Of a DNA stretch of 38,383 nucleotides, positions 23,291 to 31,535 are shown piece by piece (position 1 is the first letter of the stretch; every line of letters begins with the position of its first letter). This DNA is from Bradyrhizobium acaciae (GTDB lineage: Bacteria; Pseudomonadota; Alphaproteobacteria; Rhizobiales; Xanthobacteraceae), in NCBI RefSeq assembly GCF_020889785.1, contig NZ_JACMYK010000071.1, positions 1 through 38,383 on the forward strand, in the 5' to 3' direction. Both the position numbers and the translations under genes were made by a program. The notes beneath the pieces are model-generated. The model was not told the DNA's origin, ran no database searches, and worked only from the letters and a program-made list of their open reading frames with translations.

Positions 23291-23541
23291 ATCGTAGACC
23301 CCAAGTAACGTTCTGGCGGTTGTCCCGGCTTCTCAGGGAGCCCCACCGGCTCCGAGGGAATCAGCACCCAGGCCCCTCTTCCCGACCTGCGCCTTTAGCG
23401 CAAATCACCCCGCTTCGTTGGCAGCCGCTATAGCACGGCGTCACAAATGTGGCGAATGCCAACAACGAAATCCGGACACGTTTTGATTCAAAGAGTTACA
23501 TCGCCCGCGGCTCACTTCCGACCGCCGGAACCCAGTCGCCC

Positions 23542-24954
23542 TCAGGTCCGCTGATAGTCGTCCTCGATGCGGATGATGTCGTCCTCGCCGAGATAGCTGC
23601 CGGTCTGCACCTCGATCAGCTCGAGTTGAATCTTGCCGGGGTTCTCAAGCCGGTGCACCGCGCCGATCGGGATGTAGATCGATTCGTTCTCGTGCACGGT
23701 TTTGATCAGCTCGTTGACGGTGACCTGCGCGGTCCCGCGCACCACGATCCAGTGCTCGGAGCGGTGATGGTGCTTCTGCAAGGACAGCCGCCCGCCCGGC
23801 TTGACGATGATGCGCTTGACCTGGTGGCGGTCGCCGTTGTCGACCGACTGATAGGAGCCCCAGGGACGATGCACCTTGATGTGGTTCTCGGTCACCTCGG
23901 GCGCGGCGACCTTCAGTTTCGCGACCAGTCGCTTCAGCCCGTTGGCGTCCTTCTGGCGTGACACCAGCACGGCGTCCTGGGTCGCCACCACCACGAGATC
24001 GTCGACGCCTTCGAGCGCGACCAGCGCCCGGTCGGTCGAAACGTTGCAATTGCGGGAGTCCTCGAACACCGCCGCGCCGCGCGCTGCGTTGCCCAGGCTG
24101 TCCTTGTCGGAGAGCTCCCAGACCTGGCGCCACGAGCCGATGTCGGACCAGCCGCACGCCACCGGCACCACCGCGGCATGCGCCGTCTTCTCCATGACCG
24201 CGTAATCGATCGAGATCGCGTTTGTCGCGCCGAACGCCGCTGCATCGAGCTTGACGAAGCCGAGATCGCGCGTTGCCGACGCGACCGACTGCTCTACCGA
24301 GGCAACGCTGTCCGCATCGACATTGCGATACTCGTCGAGCAGCACGCCGGCACGGAACATGAAGTTGCCGCTGTTCCAGAGATAGCCGGCATCGATATAG
24401 CCTGCCGCCGTCGAGGCGTCCGGCTTCTCGACGAACTTCGCCACCGCGCGCACCTCTCCGGCGACCACCTCGCCCGGGTTGATATAGCCGTATTCGGTGG
24501 CGGGCCGTTCCGGCTTGACGCCGAACGTCACGATCCGGCCGGCTTCCGCAGCCACCAGTCCGCCGCGGCACGCGGCGACGAAGGCCGGCGTGTCGCGCAC
24601 CAGATGGTCGGCGGCGAGCGCCAGCACGATTGCTTCACTGTCGCGGCTCTGCGCGAACGCCGCACCGGCCGCAATCGCGGGCCCCGAGTCGCGCCGCATC
24701 GGCTCCAGCAGCACATCGGCCTCGCGGCCGATCTCCGCCAGTTGCTCCAGCACCATGAAGCGATAGGCCTCGTTGGTGATCACGATCGGCCGTTCGAACA
24801 GGCCGGCGTCGGAGACCCGCAGCAGCGTCTCCTGGAAGGTCGAGCGCGCCCCGAACAGCGACAGGAACTGCTTCGGATGCACTTCGCGCGACGCCGGCCA
24901 AAGCCGCGTGCCTGCGCCGCCGCACATGATCAGGGGAATAATTCGTCGATCCAT
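23542..24954 (-). CDS. manC: Mannose-1-phosphate guanylyltransferase / mannose-6-phosphate isomerase
   Basis: This 470-residue bifunctional enzyme makes GDP-mannose from fructose-6-P-derived mannose-6-P via mannose-1-P. The N-terminal guanylyltransferase has MCGGAGTRLWPASREVHPKQFL (about residues 10-31), PEYGYI-like (RPATEYGYINPGE) and VEKP. The C-terminal type II isomerase cupin has HRPWGSYQSVDNG, HHHRSEHWIVVRGTAQVTV and the end ENPGKIQLELIEVQTG. The length fits the type II fusion family. The start is at MDRRIIPLIMCGG (24954); the open frame further upstream is not family-like. It stands alone on the minus strand, divergent from the flippase-like gene. Its product feeds LpcC and any other mannosyltransferase in the window. 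Confidence 0.95.
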   Translation of the reverse strand: MDRRIIPLIMCGGAGTRLWPASREVHPKQFLSLFGARSTFQETLLRVSDAGLFERPIVITNEAYRFMVLEQLAEIGREADVLLEPMRRDSGPAIAAGAAFAQSRDSEAIVLALAADHLVRDTPAFVAACRGGLVAAEAGRIVTFGVKPERPATEYGYINPGEVVAGEVRAVAKFVEKPDASTAAGYIDAGYLWNSGNFMFRAGVLLDEYRNVDADSVASVEQSVASATRDLGFVKLDAAAFGATNAISIDYAVMEKTAHAAVVPVACGWSDIGSWRQVWELSDKDSLGNAARGAAVFEDSRNCNVSTDRALVALEGVDDLVVVATQDAVLVSRQKDANGLKRLVAKLKVAAPEVTENHIKVHRPWGSYQSVDNGDRHQVKRIIVKPGGRLSLQKHHHRSEHWIVVRGTAQVTVNELIKTVHENESIYIPIGAVHRLENPGKIQLELIEVQTGSYLGEDDIIRIEDDYQRT

Positions 24955-25285
24955 CGATGCCTCAAGTCCTGTCGTCCATCCGCGGACGGCACACCAAATG
25001 GGCGCGGCCGCTGCGGCCGGGAGCCCCGTTACCTCGGAAGCACGATCCGAGCAGTCACGCGCCCCAGGCGTCTGGTCGGATTTTACCGGTTTTGTAAATT
25101 CCCGGTGAGCGGCGGGGCGTCCCCGCTCCGGCCTGTTTAGCCGCCCCTTCGCGCCTGCCGCAATAGGGACCAGTACGGGTATTGCCAGATCGATGCGGAA
25201 ACCATACCAAGGCGGCGAATTTGGGCGCGCGAAAGCGTTTTGCGCTGTTTTTGACACATCCTGAAACCTGGCAGCGCGAACCGAA
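24955..25285. other. 331-bp divergent intergenic region (manC / flippase-like gene)
   Basis: No gene is supported here. The region must hold the promoters of manC (left) and of the flippase-like gene (right). A TTGACA at 25251-25256 is oriented toward the flippase-like gene but has no good -10 at 17 bp, and would imply a nearly leaderless message. A GC-rich imperfect hairpin lies at about 25107-25128 (GAGC...GCTC arms around GGGG/CCCC). Confidence 0.6.
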
Positions 25286-26254
25286 ATGCGCCGAATCCTG
25301 CTTTCGACCGTCAAGATCCTGATCTCGGCTGCGCTGCTGTACCTGTCGCTGCGCAAGGTCAATCTGTACGACCTGGCCTCCCGCATCCAGGTCGAGAGCC
25401 TGGGCTGGCTCGGCCTCGCGATCGCGGTCACCTTCCTGCAGATCTTCCTCGGGGTGCTGCGTTGGCGCGAGATCAGCGTCGAGTGCGGCGCTCCGCTGGA
25501 GGCCGCCCAGGCGATGCGCTTCAACGTCATCGGCACCTTCTTCAACCAGACCCTGCCGTCCTCGATCGGCGGCGACGCCGTGCGGCTTTGGCTGGTCGCG
25601 CGCGCCGGTGCAGGCTGGCGCGCGGCCACCTACTCGATCTTCGTCGACCGCGCGGTCGGACTGATCGCCCTGGCCGTCGTCATCGCCGCCACCCTGCCCT
25701 GGAGCTATCAGCTGATTTCCGATTCCCACGGCTGGCTGGCATTGCTGCTGCTCGACCTCGCCGCACTCGCGGCCGGCTTTGGTTTCCTGCTGATCGGCCT
25801 GTTGCCCTGGCCATGGCTGAAGCAATGGTGGGCAACGCATCACATCCACGCCTGCGCGGTCATCGCGAACCGGGTGTTGTTCAGCCGCGAGCATGGGTTC
25901 AGGGTCGCGACCCTTTCGATCGCCATTCACGTGGTGACCGTGGTGATCGGCTGGTGCGTCGTGAAGTCGATCACGGCCCCCGTCACCTTCGGGCAGATAT
26001 TCCAGTTGTTGCCCCCGGTGATGCTGATCACGATGATGCCGATCTCGATCGCGGGCTGGGGCGTGCGCGAAGCCACCATGGCGCTGGCCTTCGGCTATGC
26101 CGGATTGATCGCGAATGAGGGCGTCAACATCTCGCTGCTGTTCGGCGCAGTGTCGTTCGTGGTCGGTGTGTTCGGCGGCCTGGTGTGGATCCTGAGCCCG
26201 GAAAAGGCCGCCAAGGGCGCCGAGCCGATCGAAGTCCCGGGATCACAATCGTGA
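25286..26254 (+). CDS. Flippase-like integral membrane protein (LPG synthase TM / UPF0104 type)
   Basis: This 322-residue protein has about eight membrane helices and the family motifs of the lysylphosphatidylglycerol synthase transmembrane or AglD-type group: QTLPSSIGGDAVRLWLVARAG (NQTLPSSIGGDxxR), SIFVDRAVGLIAL and PISIAGWGVREATMALAFG. Members are thought to move or retain glycolipid intermediates; some are linked to polyprenol-sugar flipping. It is upstream of a WbpL-like transferase gene by 70 bp and probably cotranscribed. The last residues (VPGSQS) and stop are encoded inside the first unit of a 21-bp tandem repeat (26233-26316), so the present C-terminus depends on a single CGA-to-TGA change. 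Confidence 0.85.
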   Translation: MRRILLSTVKILISAALLYLSLRKVNLYDLASRIQVESLGWLGLAIAVTFLQIFLGVLRWREISVECGAPLEAAQAMRFNVIGTFFNQTLPSSIGGDAVRLWLVARAGAGWRAATYSIFVDRAVGLIALAVVIAATLPWSYQLISDSHGWLALLLLDLAALAAGFGFLLIGLLPWPWLKQWWATHHIHACAVIANRVLFSREHGFRVATLSIAIHVVTVVIGWCVVKSITAPVTFGQIFQLLPPVMLITMMPISIAGWGVREATMALAFGYAGLIANEGVNISLLFGAVSFVVGVFGGLVWILSPEKAAKGAEPIEVPGSQS

Positions 26255-26316
26255 GTCCCGGGATCGCAATCGCGAGTCCCGGGATCGCAATCGCGAGTCC
26301 CGGGATTGCAGTGACC
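26233..26316. repeat. 21-bp minisatellite, four units, at the 3' end of the flippase-like gene
   Basis: Units at 26233, 26254, 26275 and 26296 follow the consensus AGTCCCGGGATCGCAATCGCG. Units 2 and 3 are identical; units 1 and 4 differ by a few bases. The length is a multiple of three and the frame stays open: after the TGA at 26252-26254 the sequence reads VPGSQSR twice, then VPGLQ and stop at 26312-26314. Confidence 0.9.
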
Positions 26317-26324
26317 GGACCAGA

Positions 26325-27335
26325 ATGAGCGCTTTCGAGATCCTCCTGTCGTTGATCGCAGCGGTCCTGGCCGCATCGATCTCGGCCGTCCTGATCCGGG
26401 CGACGCGGCCTCTGCTGCTGCGTGTGGCGCTGGCAAAGCCGAATGCGCGCTCGTCGCACCGCATTCCAACGCCGCAGGGCGCCGGCATCGCGGTCATCAC
26501 GGCCACGCTGCTGGCGGGCGGGCTCGTCATCGCTCTCGCCGGATCGCCAGACCTGACCGTACCATTCATCGTGTTCGCGGCCTGCCTGTTCATCGCGGTG
26601 GTGGGCTTTGCCGACGACATCCGTTCCCTGCCCGTCGTCCCCCGGCTGTTGCTGCAGGCAGCCGCCGTTGCGGCCGTGGTGTTCTCGGCGCCCGGCGATC
26701 TCAGGCTGGTTCCGGCCTGCCCAATCTGGCTCGAACGCGGCCTGCTGCTGTTTGCCGGCCTCTGGTTCGTCAACCTCGTCAACTTCATGGACGGGCTCGA
26801 CCTGATGACGGCGGCCGAGGCCGTGCCGATCACGGTGGCGGTCGCCCTGCTCGGCAGCTTCGGTTACGTCCCCGCCGTGCCTGCGCTGGTCGCGGCCGCG
26901 CTGTGCGGCGCGCTACTCGGCTTCGCGCCGTTCAACCGGCCGGTGGCAAAGATATTCCTCGGCGATGTCGGCAGCCTGCCGATCGGCTTGCTGCTGGGCT
27001 GGTGCCTGCTCGAGCTTGCCTTGCATCGGCAGTTTGCCGCCGCGCTGCTGCTGCCGCTGTACTATCTGACGGATGCGACGATCACGCTGTTTCGTCGCAT
27101 GGCACGGCGCGAGCCGTTCTGGGCCGCGCATCGCTCGCACTTCTATCAGCGCGCGACCGACAACGGATTCACGGTGTGGCGTGTCGTCGGCGAGGTCTTT
27201 GCGCTGAACGTGGTGTTGGCGCTGCTCGCATTCGCCTCGGTCGCCCTCAACTCCCTCACCGCAGACATCGCCCTGCTGCCGGCTGGACTGCTCGCCGTCA
27301 GCTGGCAACTGCGCCGGTTCTCGCGACCGCTCTGA
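26325..27335 (+). CDS. GT4-type polyprenyl-phosphate sugar-1-P transferase (WecA/WbpL-like, MraY superfamily)
   Basis: The 336-residue, ~11-helix protein carries the MraY/WecA motifs: PTPQGAGIAV near the first loop, VVGFADDIRSLP (the metal-binding DD), NLVNFMDGLDLM, FLGDVGSLPIGLLLG and the C-terminal RSHFYQRATDNGF (HxxHxxQ-like). It transfers a sugar-1-phosphate, probably N-acetylated, to undecaprenyl phosphate and so starts O-antigen or other glycan synthesis. With a WbpM-like dehydratase and a reductase-like SDR nearby, UDP-QuiNAc (or UDP-FucNAc) is the likely donor; that is inference from context. Its TGA touches the stop of the convergent SDR gene with no base between. Confidence 0.9.
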   Translation: MSAFEILLSLIAAVLAASISAVLIRATRPLLLRVALAKPNARSSHRIPTPQGAGIAVITATLLAGGLVIALAGSPDLTVPFIVFAACLFIAVVGFADDIRSLPVVPRLLLQAAAVAAVVFSAPGDLRLVPACPIWLERGLLLFAGLWFVNLVNFMDGLDLMTAAEAVPITVAVALLGSFGYVPAVPALVAAALCGALLGFAPFNRPVAKIFLGDVGSLPIGLLLGWCLLELALHRQFAAALLLPLYYLTDATITLFRRMARREPFWAAHRSHFYQRATDNGFTVWRVVGEVFALNVVLALLAFASVALNSLTADIALLPAGLLAVSWQLRRFSRPL

Positions 27336-28277
27336 TCAGGGATCCGTTCGACGCAGCGCGCGCTTCAGCCCTTCATCGAGGCTGATCGGCTGCTGCCATC
27401 CGGTGCTTGCGACCTTGGACAGATCCAGTTCGAGGGACGCGAACAGGCTGTCATAGGCTTCCTTGCGGCCGCCCAGCGTGAGCGACACCCTCAGAAGCGA
27501 CGCCGGCAGCCAGAACAGGCGCGGCGAGGTCTCTGCCGCGCGGGCGAGGCGCTCGACGAACTCACGTGTCGAGACCTGCTCGCGGTCGGCCACCAGAAAC
27601 ACGTCGTAGTCACTTCCCGGCTGCGACAGCCGGTGCAGGATGAACGACGCCAGGTTTTCCGCCGACAGGAACGCGCGGCGGTTCTTCACATAAGCCAGCG
27701 GCAGCGGCATGCGATTGATCACCGCACGCTTGAGCAAGGCGAAATTTCCCTTCGCACCGGCGCCGTAGATCAACGGCGGGCGGATGACGGTCACTCTCAT
27801 GCCGCTGCCTGGCACGATGTCCTTCAAGCCAACCTCGGCTGCCGCCTTGGAATTTCCGTAGAGGCCGCGGGGTGTCAGCACATCGTCCTCGCGAAACGGA
27901 GGACGCCCGTAGTTGCTGCGCCCGTGCACCAGGATCGTGCTGACGAAAATGAAATCCCGAATGCCGGCAGCTGCGGCGGAACGCGCCAGATGCAGCGTGC
28001 CCTCGATATTGACGTTGCGGTAGAGCTCTATGGAGTGTTCGTCGGACTGTTGGTGAACGCGGGCCGCAAGATGAACGACGGCATCCACGCCATCGAGCGC
28101 GGCGCGCCAATCGGTGGCAGGACTGAGCGAGTCGATCGTCACATCGTTGGCATCTTGCGGCGGGGTTCGCATCGCGCGGCGCACGACCCAGCCATTCCGC
28201 TCCAGCACGGGCACCACATGGCGGCCGACAAAGCCGCTGGCACCCGTCACCAGAACCGTTCGGCGACCATCATTCAT
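27336..28277 (-). CDS. NAD-dependent epimerase/dehydratase (extended SDR), WbpV/WreQ-like reductase candidate
   Basis: The product (313 residues) is an extended SDR: VLVTGASGFVGRHVVPVL (NAD loop), HLAARV, FVSTILVHG and the catalytic Y-x3-K in GLYGNSKAAAEVGLK, then IRPPLIYGAGAKGNF. The VHGRSNYGRPPFREDD segment and general pattern resemble WbpV-type enzymes that reduce UDP-4-keto-6-deoxy-GlcNAc to UDP-QuiNAc or UDP-FucNAc. Its start overlaps the upstream glycosyltransferase by 4 bp (ATGA), so both are translationally coupled. An alternative is a UDP-glucose 4-epimerase-like enzyme of unknown use. Confidence 0.85.
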   Translation of the reverse strand: MNDGRRTVLVTGASGFVGRHVVPVLERNGWVVRRAMRTPPQDANDVTIDSLSPATDWRAALDGVDAVVHLAARVHQQSDEHSIELYRNVNIEGTLHLARSAAAAGIRDFIFVSTILVHGRSNYGRPPFREDDVLTPRGLYGNSKAAAEVGLKDIVPGSGMRVTVIRPPLIYGAGAKGNFALLKRAVINRMPLPLAYVKNRRAFLSAENLASFILHRLSQPGSDYDVFLVADREQVSTREFVERLARAAETSPRLFWLPASLLRVSLTLGGRKEAYDSLFASLELDLSKVASTGWQQPISLDEGLKRALRRTDP

Positions 28278-29491
28278 GCCGTCCGCTCCACATCACGATT
28301 GGTTAGCAGCTCCGCAACCAGCGCGGCATAGCTCGCCAGGGCCCGCTCGGGACTGAAGGTCCGCGCGGTGGCGACAGCGCGCTCGGCCATCGCGGTGTCC
28401 TGCGAACGCGACGCCAGCCTGATCGCATCGGCGAGCTGATCGGGCCTTCCCGGTGTGACGACCCAGCCCAGCCGGTTTTCGCTGACGGTCAGGGCCGCCT
28501 CGGCCTCGGGCTCGGAGACGAGGATGACGGGCCGGCCGGCTGCGAGCAGATTATAGAACCGGCTCGGCACCGACACACCGGCGACGTCCTTGCGATAGGG
28601 AATGAGCCAGACATCGGCACTGGAGAGCAGCGCGTCCAGCTCGCCGTCCGCGACGCGGTCGACCAGCGTGACGTTGGCGAGCTGCGCTTCGGCCTGCATG
28701 TCCTTCAACCGCGCGAAGCCCATGCCCCATCCCGAGAGCAGGAAATGGATGTCGCGTTCGTCGCGCAACAGCCGCGCTGCGTTGAAGACGATCTCCGGAT
28801 CGTGGGTGAAGCCCAGATTGCCGGACAGGCCGACGACGAACCGGGCGGCGACGGCCTTGCGAAACGGATTGTCAGGGCTGACGGGACGGCTCCCGGGGGT
28901 GAGCGTCGCCCAGTTCGGGATGAACCTGATCTTGTCCTGGGTCATTCCGCCATATCGCAGCAGCAGCTTCTCGGCGTCGCGGCCGATGACGATGACGATG
29001 TTCAGCGCACGGAACATCAGCGCGTTGATCGCGCGCATCGCCCGGGCAACCAGCGAGGACGGCCGCAGCAGCCCGGCCATGACCAGCACGTCGGGAAACA
29101 GGTCGTGCAGGATCAGCGCCGACTTCGCCCCCTTCAACGTTGCCGCGGCGGCCACCGCATACGGGAGCGCAAAGGGCGCAGTCACCGTCAGCGCCACGTC
29201 GCCGCGCCGCAGTCGCGACAGCAGCGCAAAGAAGATCCGGCCGGTGAACAGCGCCTCGGCCAGCGCGCGCTTGATCAGCGCCGCCTTTCCCGGCAGCCAG
29301 TTCCTGATCTCGACGACGACGGGTCGCCCGGGCGCAGGCGCCCGCGCCGACCCCGGCATTCCGGAGACCACCATCACGTCCGCCTCCTGCGCGATCCGCT
29401 CGGCGATCGCGGACATGATCGCCGCAGTCGTGCTGTGGTCCGGCGGATAGTGCTGGCTGACGACCACGACTTTTCGAGAATGGGGCATCAA
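28274..29491 (-). CDS. GT4 glycosyltransferase, WbuB-like
   Basis: The 405-residue GT-B enzyme starts MMPHSRKVVVVSQHYPPDHSTTAAI, the form typical of WbuB (FucNAc transferase) relatives that act on O-antigen repeats. The C-terminal donor half has VVGLSGNLGFTHDPEIVFNAA, FLLSGWGMGFARL and ADVWLIPYRKDVAGVSVPSRFYNLLAAGRPVI, where the P-S-R/K-Y-N-L motif plus a following Glu (SEPEAEAAL) would hold the donor. It would add the second sugar to the undecaprenyl-linked starter. It lies between the dehydratase gene (45 bp upstream) and the SDR gene, so the three form one operon. Confidence 0.88.
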   Translation of the reverse strand: MMPHSRKVVVVSQHYPPDHSTTAAIMSAIAERIAQEADVMVVSGMPGSARAPAPGRPVVVEIRNWLPGKAALIKRALAEALFTGRIFFALLSRLRRGDVALTVTAPFALPYAVAAAATLKGAKSALILHDLFPDVLVMAGLLRPSSLVARAMRAINALMFRALNIVIVIGRDAEKLLLRYGGMTQDKIRFIPNWATLTPGSRPVSPDNPFRKAVAARFVVGLSGNLGFTHDPEIVFNAARLLRDERDIHFLLSGWGMGFARLKDMQAEAQLANVTLVDRVADGELDALLSSADVWLIPYRKDVAGVSVPSRFYNLLAAGRPVILVSEPEAEAALTVSENRLGWVVTPGRPDQLADAIRLASRSQDTAMAERAVATARTFSPERALASYAALVAELLTNRDVERTA

Positions 29492-29536
29492 TGGCTTTCG
29501 AAACGGACCTGTCTCATCGTCCGCAGGACGGCGCGG

Positions 29537-31450
29537 TCAGGCGGCATTCGATCCGAACTCGGGCACGGCGTCCTGAAGCACGGCGCGGATGGTCACGCGG
29601 TCATCTCTCTCGATTGCGTCCTCCAGCGCTGCAAGCCATTTGCGCAGCGTCGACATCGGCGGCTGGTTCGGCTTGGCCGCCATTACGCCGGCGACGCCGA
29701 TTTCGAGCGTCGGCTCCTGGCTTGCGAACAGGATCTCGTTGAGCCGCTCGCCGGGACGGATGCCGCTGAATACGATCTCGACGTCGACGCCGGGTTGCAG
29801 GCCCGACAGACGGATCATCCGCTCGGCGAGATCGACGATCTTCACCGGCTGGCCCATGTTCAGCACATAGACCGAGACGTCGGGCCGCGCCGGCGTCACC
29901 GCGTGCGTCGCGGCGGTGATCACGAGATCGCAGGCCTCGCGGATCGTCATGAAGTAGCGAACCATGTCGGGATGGGTCACCGTGATCGGTCCGCCGGCCT
30001 CGATCTGGGCCTTGAATTTCGGCACCACGGAGCCGTTGGACGCCAGCACGTTGCCGAACCGCACCGAGATCAACCGCATATGCGGCCTGCCCCTTGCCTC
30101 GGTCATCAGGTCGTGGTCCAGCGCCTGGCAGTACATCTCGGCGAAACGCTTGGTCAGGCCGAGCATTGACACCGGCTCGATCGCCTTGTCGGTCGAGATC
30201 ATCACCATCGCGCTGGCGCCTGCGGCACGCGCGGCGTCGGCCACGTTCACCGACCCGAAGATGTTGGTCTTGACCCCTTCGCTCCAGTCACGCTCCAGGA
30301 TCGGCACATGCTTGAGCGCCGCGGCATGGAACACGATGTCGGGCTTGAACTCGCTCATCAGGCGCGTGATGCGCTCGCGATCCCTGATGTCGGCGATCCG
30401 GCCCTCGATCTCGGGGCCGGTGTCGCGCGCGGACAGCGCTTCGGTGACGGCATACAGCGCCGGCTCCGAGTTCTCCACGACCAAGAGGCGCGCCGCGCCG
30501 AAGGTCGCGACCCGCTCGCAGATTTCCGCGCCGATCGAGCCGCCGCCGCCGGTCACGATGACGGACTTGCCCTTCACCAGTGTCTCGAGCCGCGCGTAGT
30601 CGATCTTCTGGCTCGGGCGCAGCAGCAGGTCCTCGACCGCGACATTGGTGAGCCGCGGCGCATCGCCCCCCTCCAGCGACGGCAGGCGACTGACTATCAG
30701 ACCAAGCCGCTTGGCGCGCATCAGCAGGCTTTCCGGATGCGCGTCCGGCTCGAAGGCCGAAGGTGTCATGACGACGCGCTTGATCGGCCGCTGCCGGCTC
30801 TCGAAATCGCGAATCACGGCCTCGATGTCATCGACGCCGCCGAGCACGGGAATGTTACGGATCATCTGGCCGCGGTCCGCAATCGATGGCGAGAGCACGC
30901 CGACCGGCCAGAGCCGCTTGATGGCGCCGTTCTCGATGCCGCGCAGCACAACCTCCGCGTCGGCCGTGCGTCCGACCAGCAGCGCCGGCGCGGCGTTGTC
31001 GGACCGGGCATGCAGGCGCGTGCGCGAATAGCGGAAGTAGCGATAGCCGAGGCGCAACGCGCTCAGCGCGAACACCTCCAGGAAGAAGAAAAGGATGATC
31101 GTGACCCGGCCGAGGAATACTGGGCTCGGCGAATTTGCCCCGGTGAAGAAGTAGACGTAGTCCAGCACGACCAGCGCCAGCGTCAGCACCGCCGCGACCC
31201 GCAGGATATTCACCGCGTCCGGCAGCGAGGTGAAGCGCCATTTCGCCGTGGTCAGATTGGAGAAGTAGCTGACTACGACGCTGAACAGCACGAACCAAGG
31301 CAGAATGCGCAGCAGATGCGGCAGTCGATCGGTGAGAAGGCTCCCCTCGAAACGCAGATAAAAGCTCGCCAGCAACGCAAACGTCGTCGCGAGCGCGTCA
31401 TGCAGCAAGATCAGGAAGTTGCGCAGGGTGAATTGCGAAAGGCGCGTCAT
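29537..31450 (-). CDS. Membrane-bound UDP-GlcNAc 4,6-dehydratase-like protein (WbpM/CapD family)
   Basis: This 637-residue protein starts with about four membrane helices (12-30, 48-62, 85-103, 114-132), then a CoA-binding-like Rossmann domain (~150-260) and a full polysaccharide-synthesis SDR domain (from GGGGSIG at 301-307). WbpM, WreV and PglF relatives convert UDP-GlcNAc to UDP-4-keto-6-deoxy-GlcNAc. The catalytic strip reads STDKAIEPVSMLGLTK (419-434). By alignment to PTNVMGATK of WbpM/PglF, the residue at the Tyr/Met position is Leu430, with Lys434 kept. It heads an operon with the WbuB-like and SDR genes. The length is close to WbpM (665). Confidence 0.92.
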   Translation of the reverse strand: MTRLSQFTLRNFLILLHDALATTFALLASFYLRFEGSLLTDRLPHLLRILPWFVLFSVVVSYFSNLTTAKWRFTSLPDAVNILRVAAVLTLALVVLDYVYFFTGANSPSPVFLGRVTIILFFFLEVFALSALRLGYRYFRYSRTRLHARSDNAAPALLVGRTADAEVVLRGIENGAIKRLWPVGVLSPSIADRGQMIRNIPVLGGVDDIEAVIRDFESRQRPIKRVVMTPSAFEPDAHPESLLMRAKRLGLIVSRLPSLEGGDAPRLTNVAVEDLLLRPSQKIDYARLETLVKGKSVIVTGGGGSIGAEICERVATFGAARLLVVENSEPALYAVTEALSARDTGPEIEGRIADIRDRERITRLMSEFKPDIVFHAAALKHVPILERDWSEGVKTNIFGSVNVADAARAAGASAMVMISTDKAIEPVSMLGLTKRFAEMYCQALDHDLMTEARGRPHMRLISVRFGNVLASNGSVVPKFKAQIEAGGPITVTHPDMVRYFMTIREACDLVITAATHAVTPARPDVSVYVLNMGQPVKIVDLAERMIRLSGLQPGVDVEIVFSGIRPGERLNEILFASQEPTLEIGVAGVMAAKPNQPPMSTLRKWLAALEDAIERDDRVTIRAVLQDAVPEFGSNAA

Positions 31451-31535
31451 CTAACGGACGGGTTGCTGACAACTTGGGAGTTCGTAATGAGACATTGGCA
31501 GGCTGATAGCGTATCTGCGGAGCCCTTGCCAGCGA

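Noticed and set aside
25251..25279. Sigma-70 promoter with TTGACA before the flippase-like gene
   Set aside because: No -10-like hexamer at 16-18 bp (CGCGAA there), and the start of transcription would fall on the start codon.
24955..25629. Possible N-terminal extension of manC to 25629
   Set aside because: The extension is not like the family, overlaps the divergent flippase-like gene, and the guanylyltransferase motif sits normally next to the ATG at 24954.
26233..26316. CRISPR-like array
   Set aside because: Units are adjacent without spacers and in frame with the gene; it is a minisatellite.
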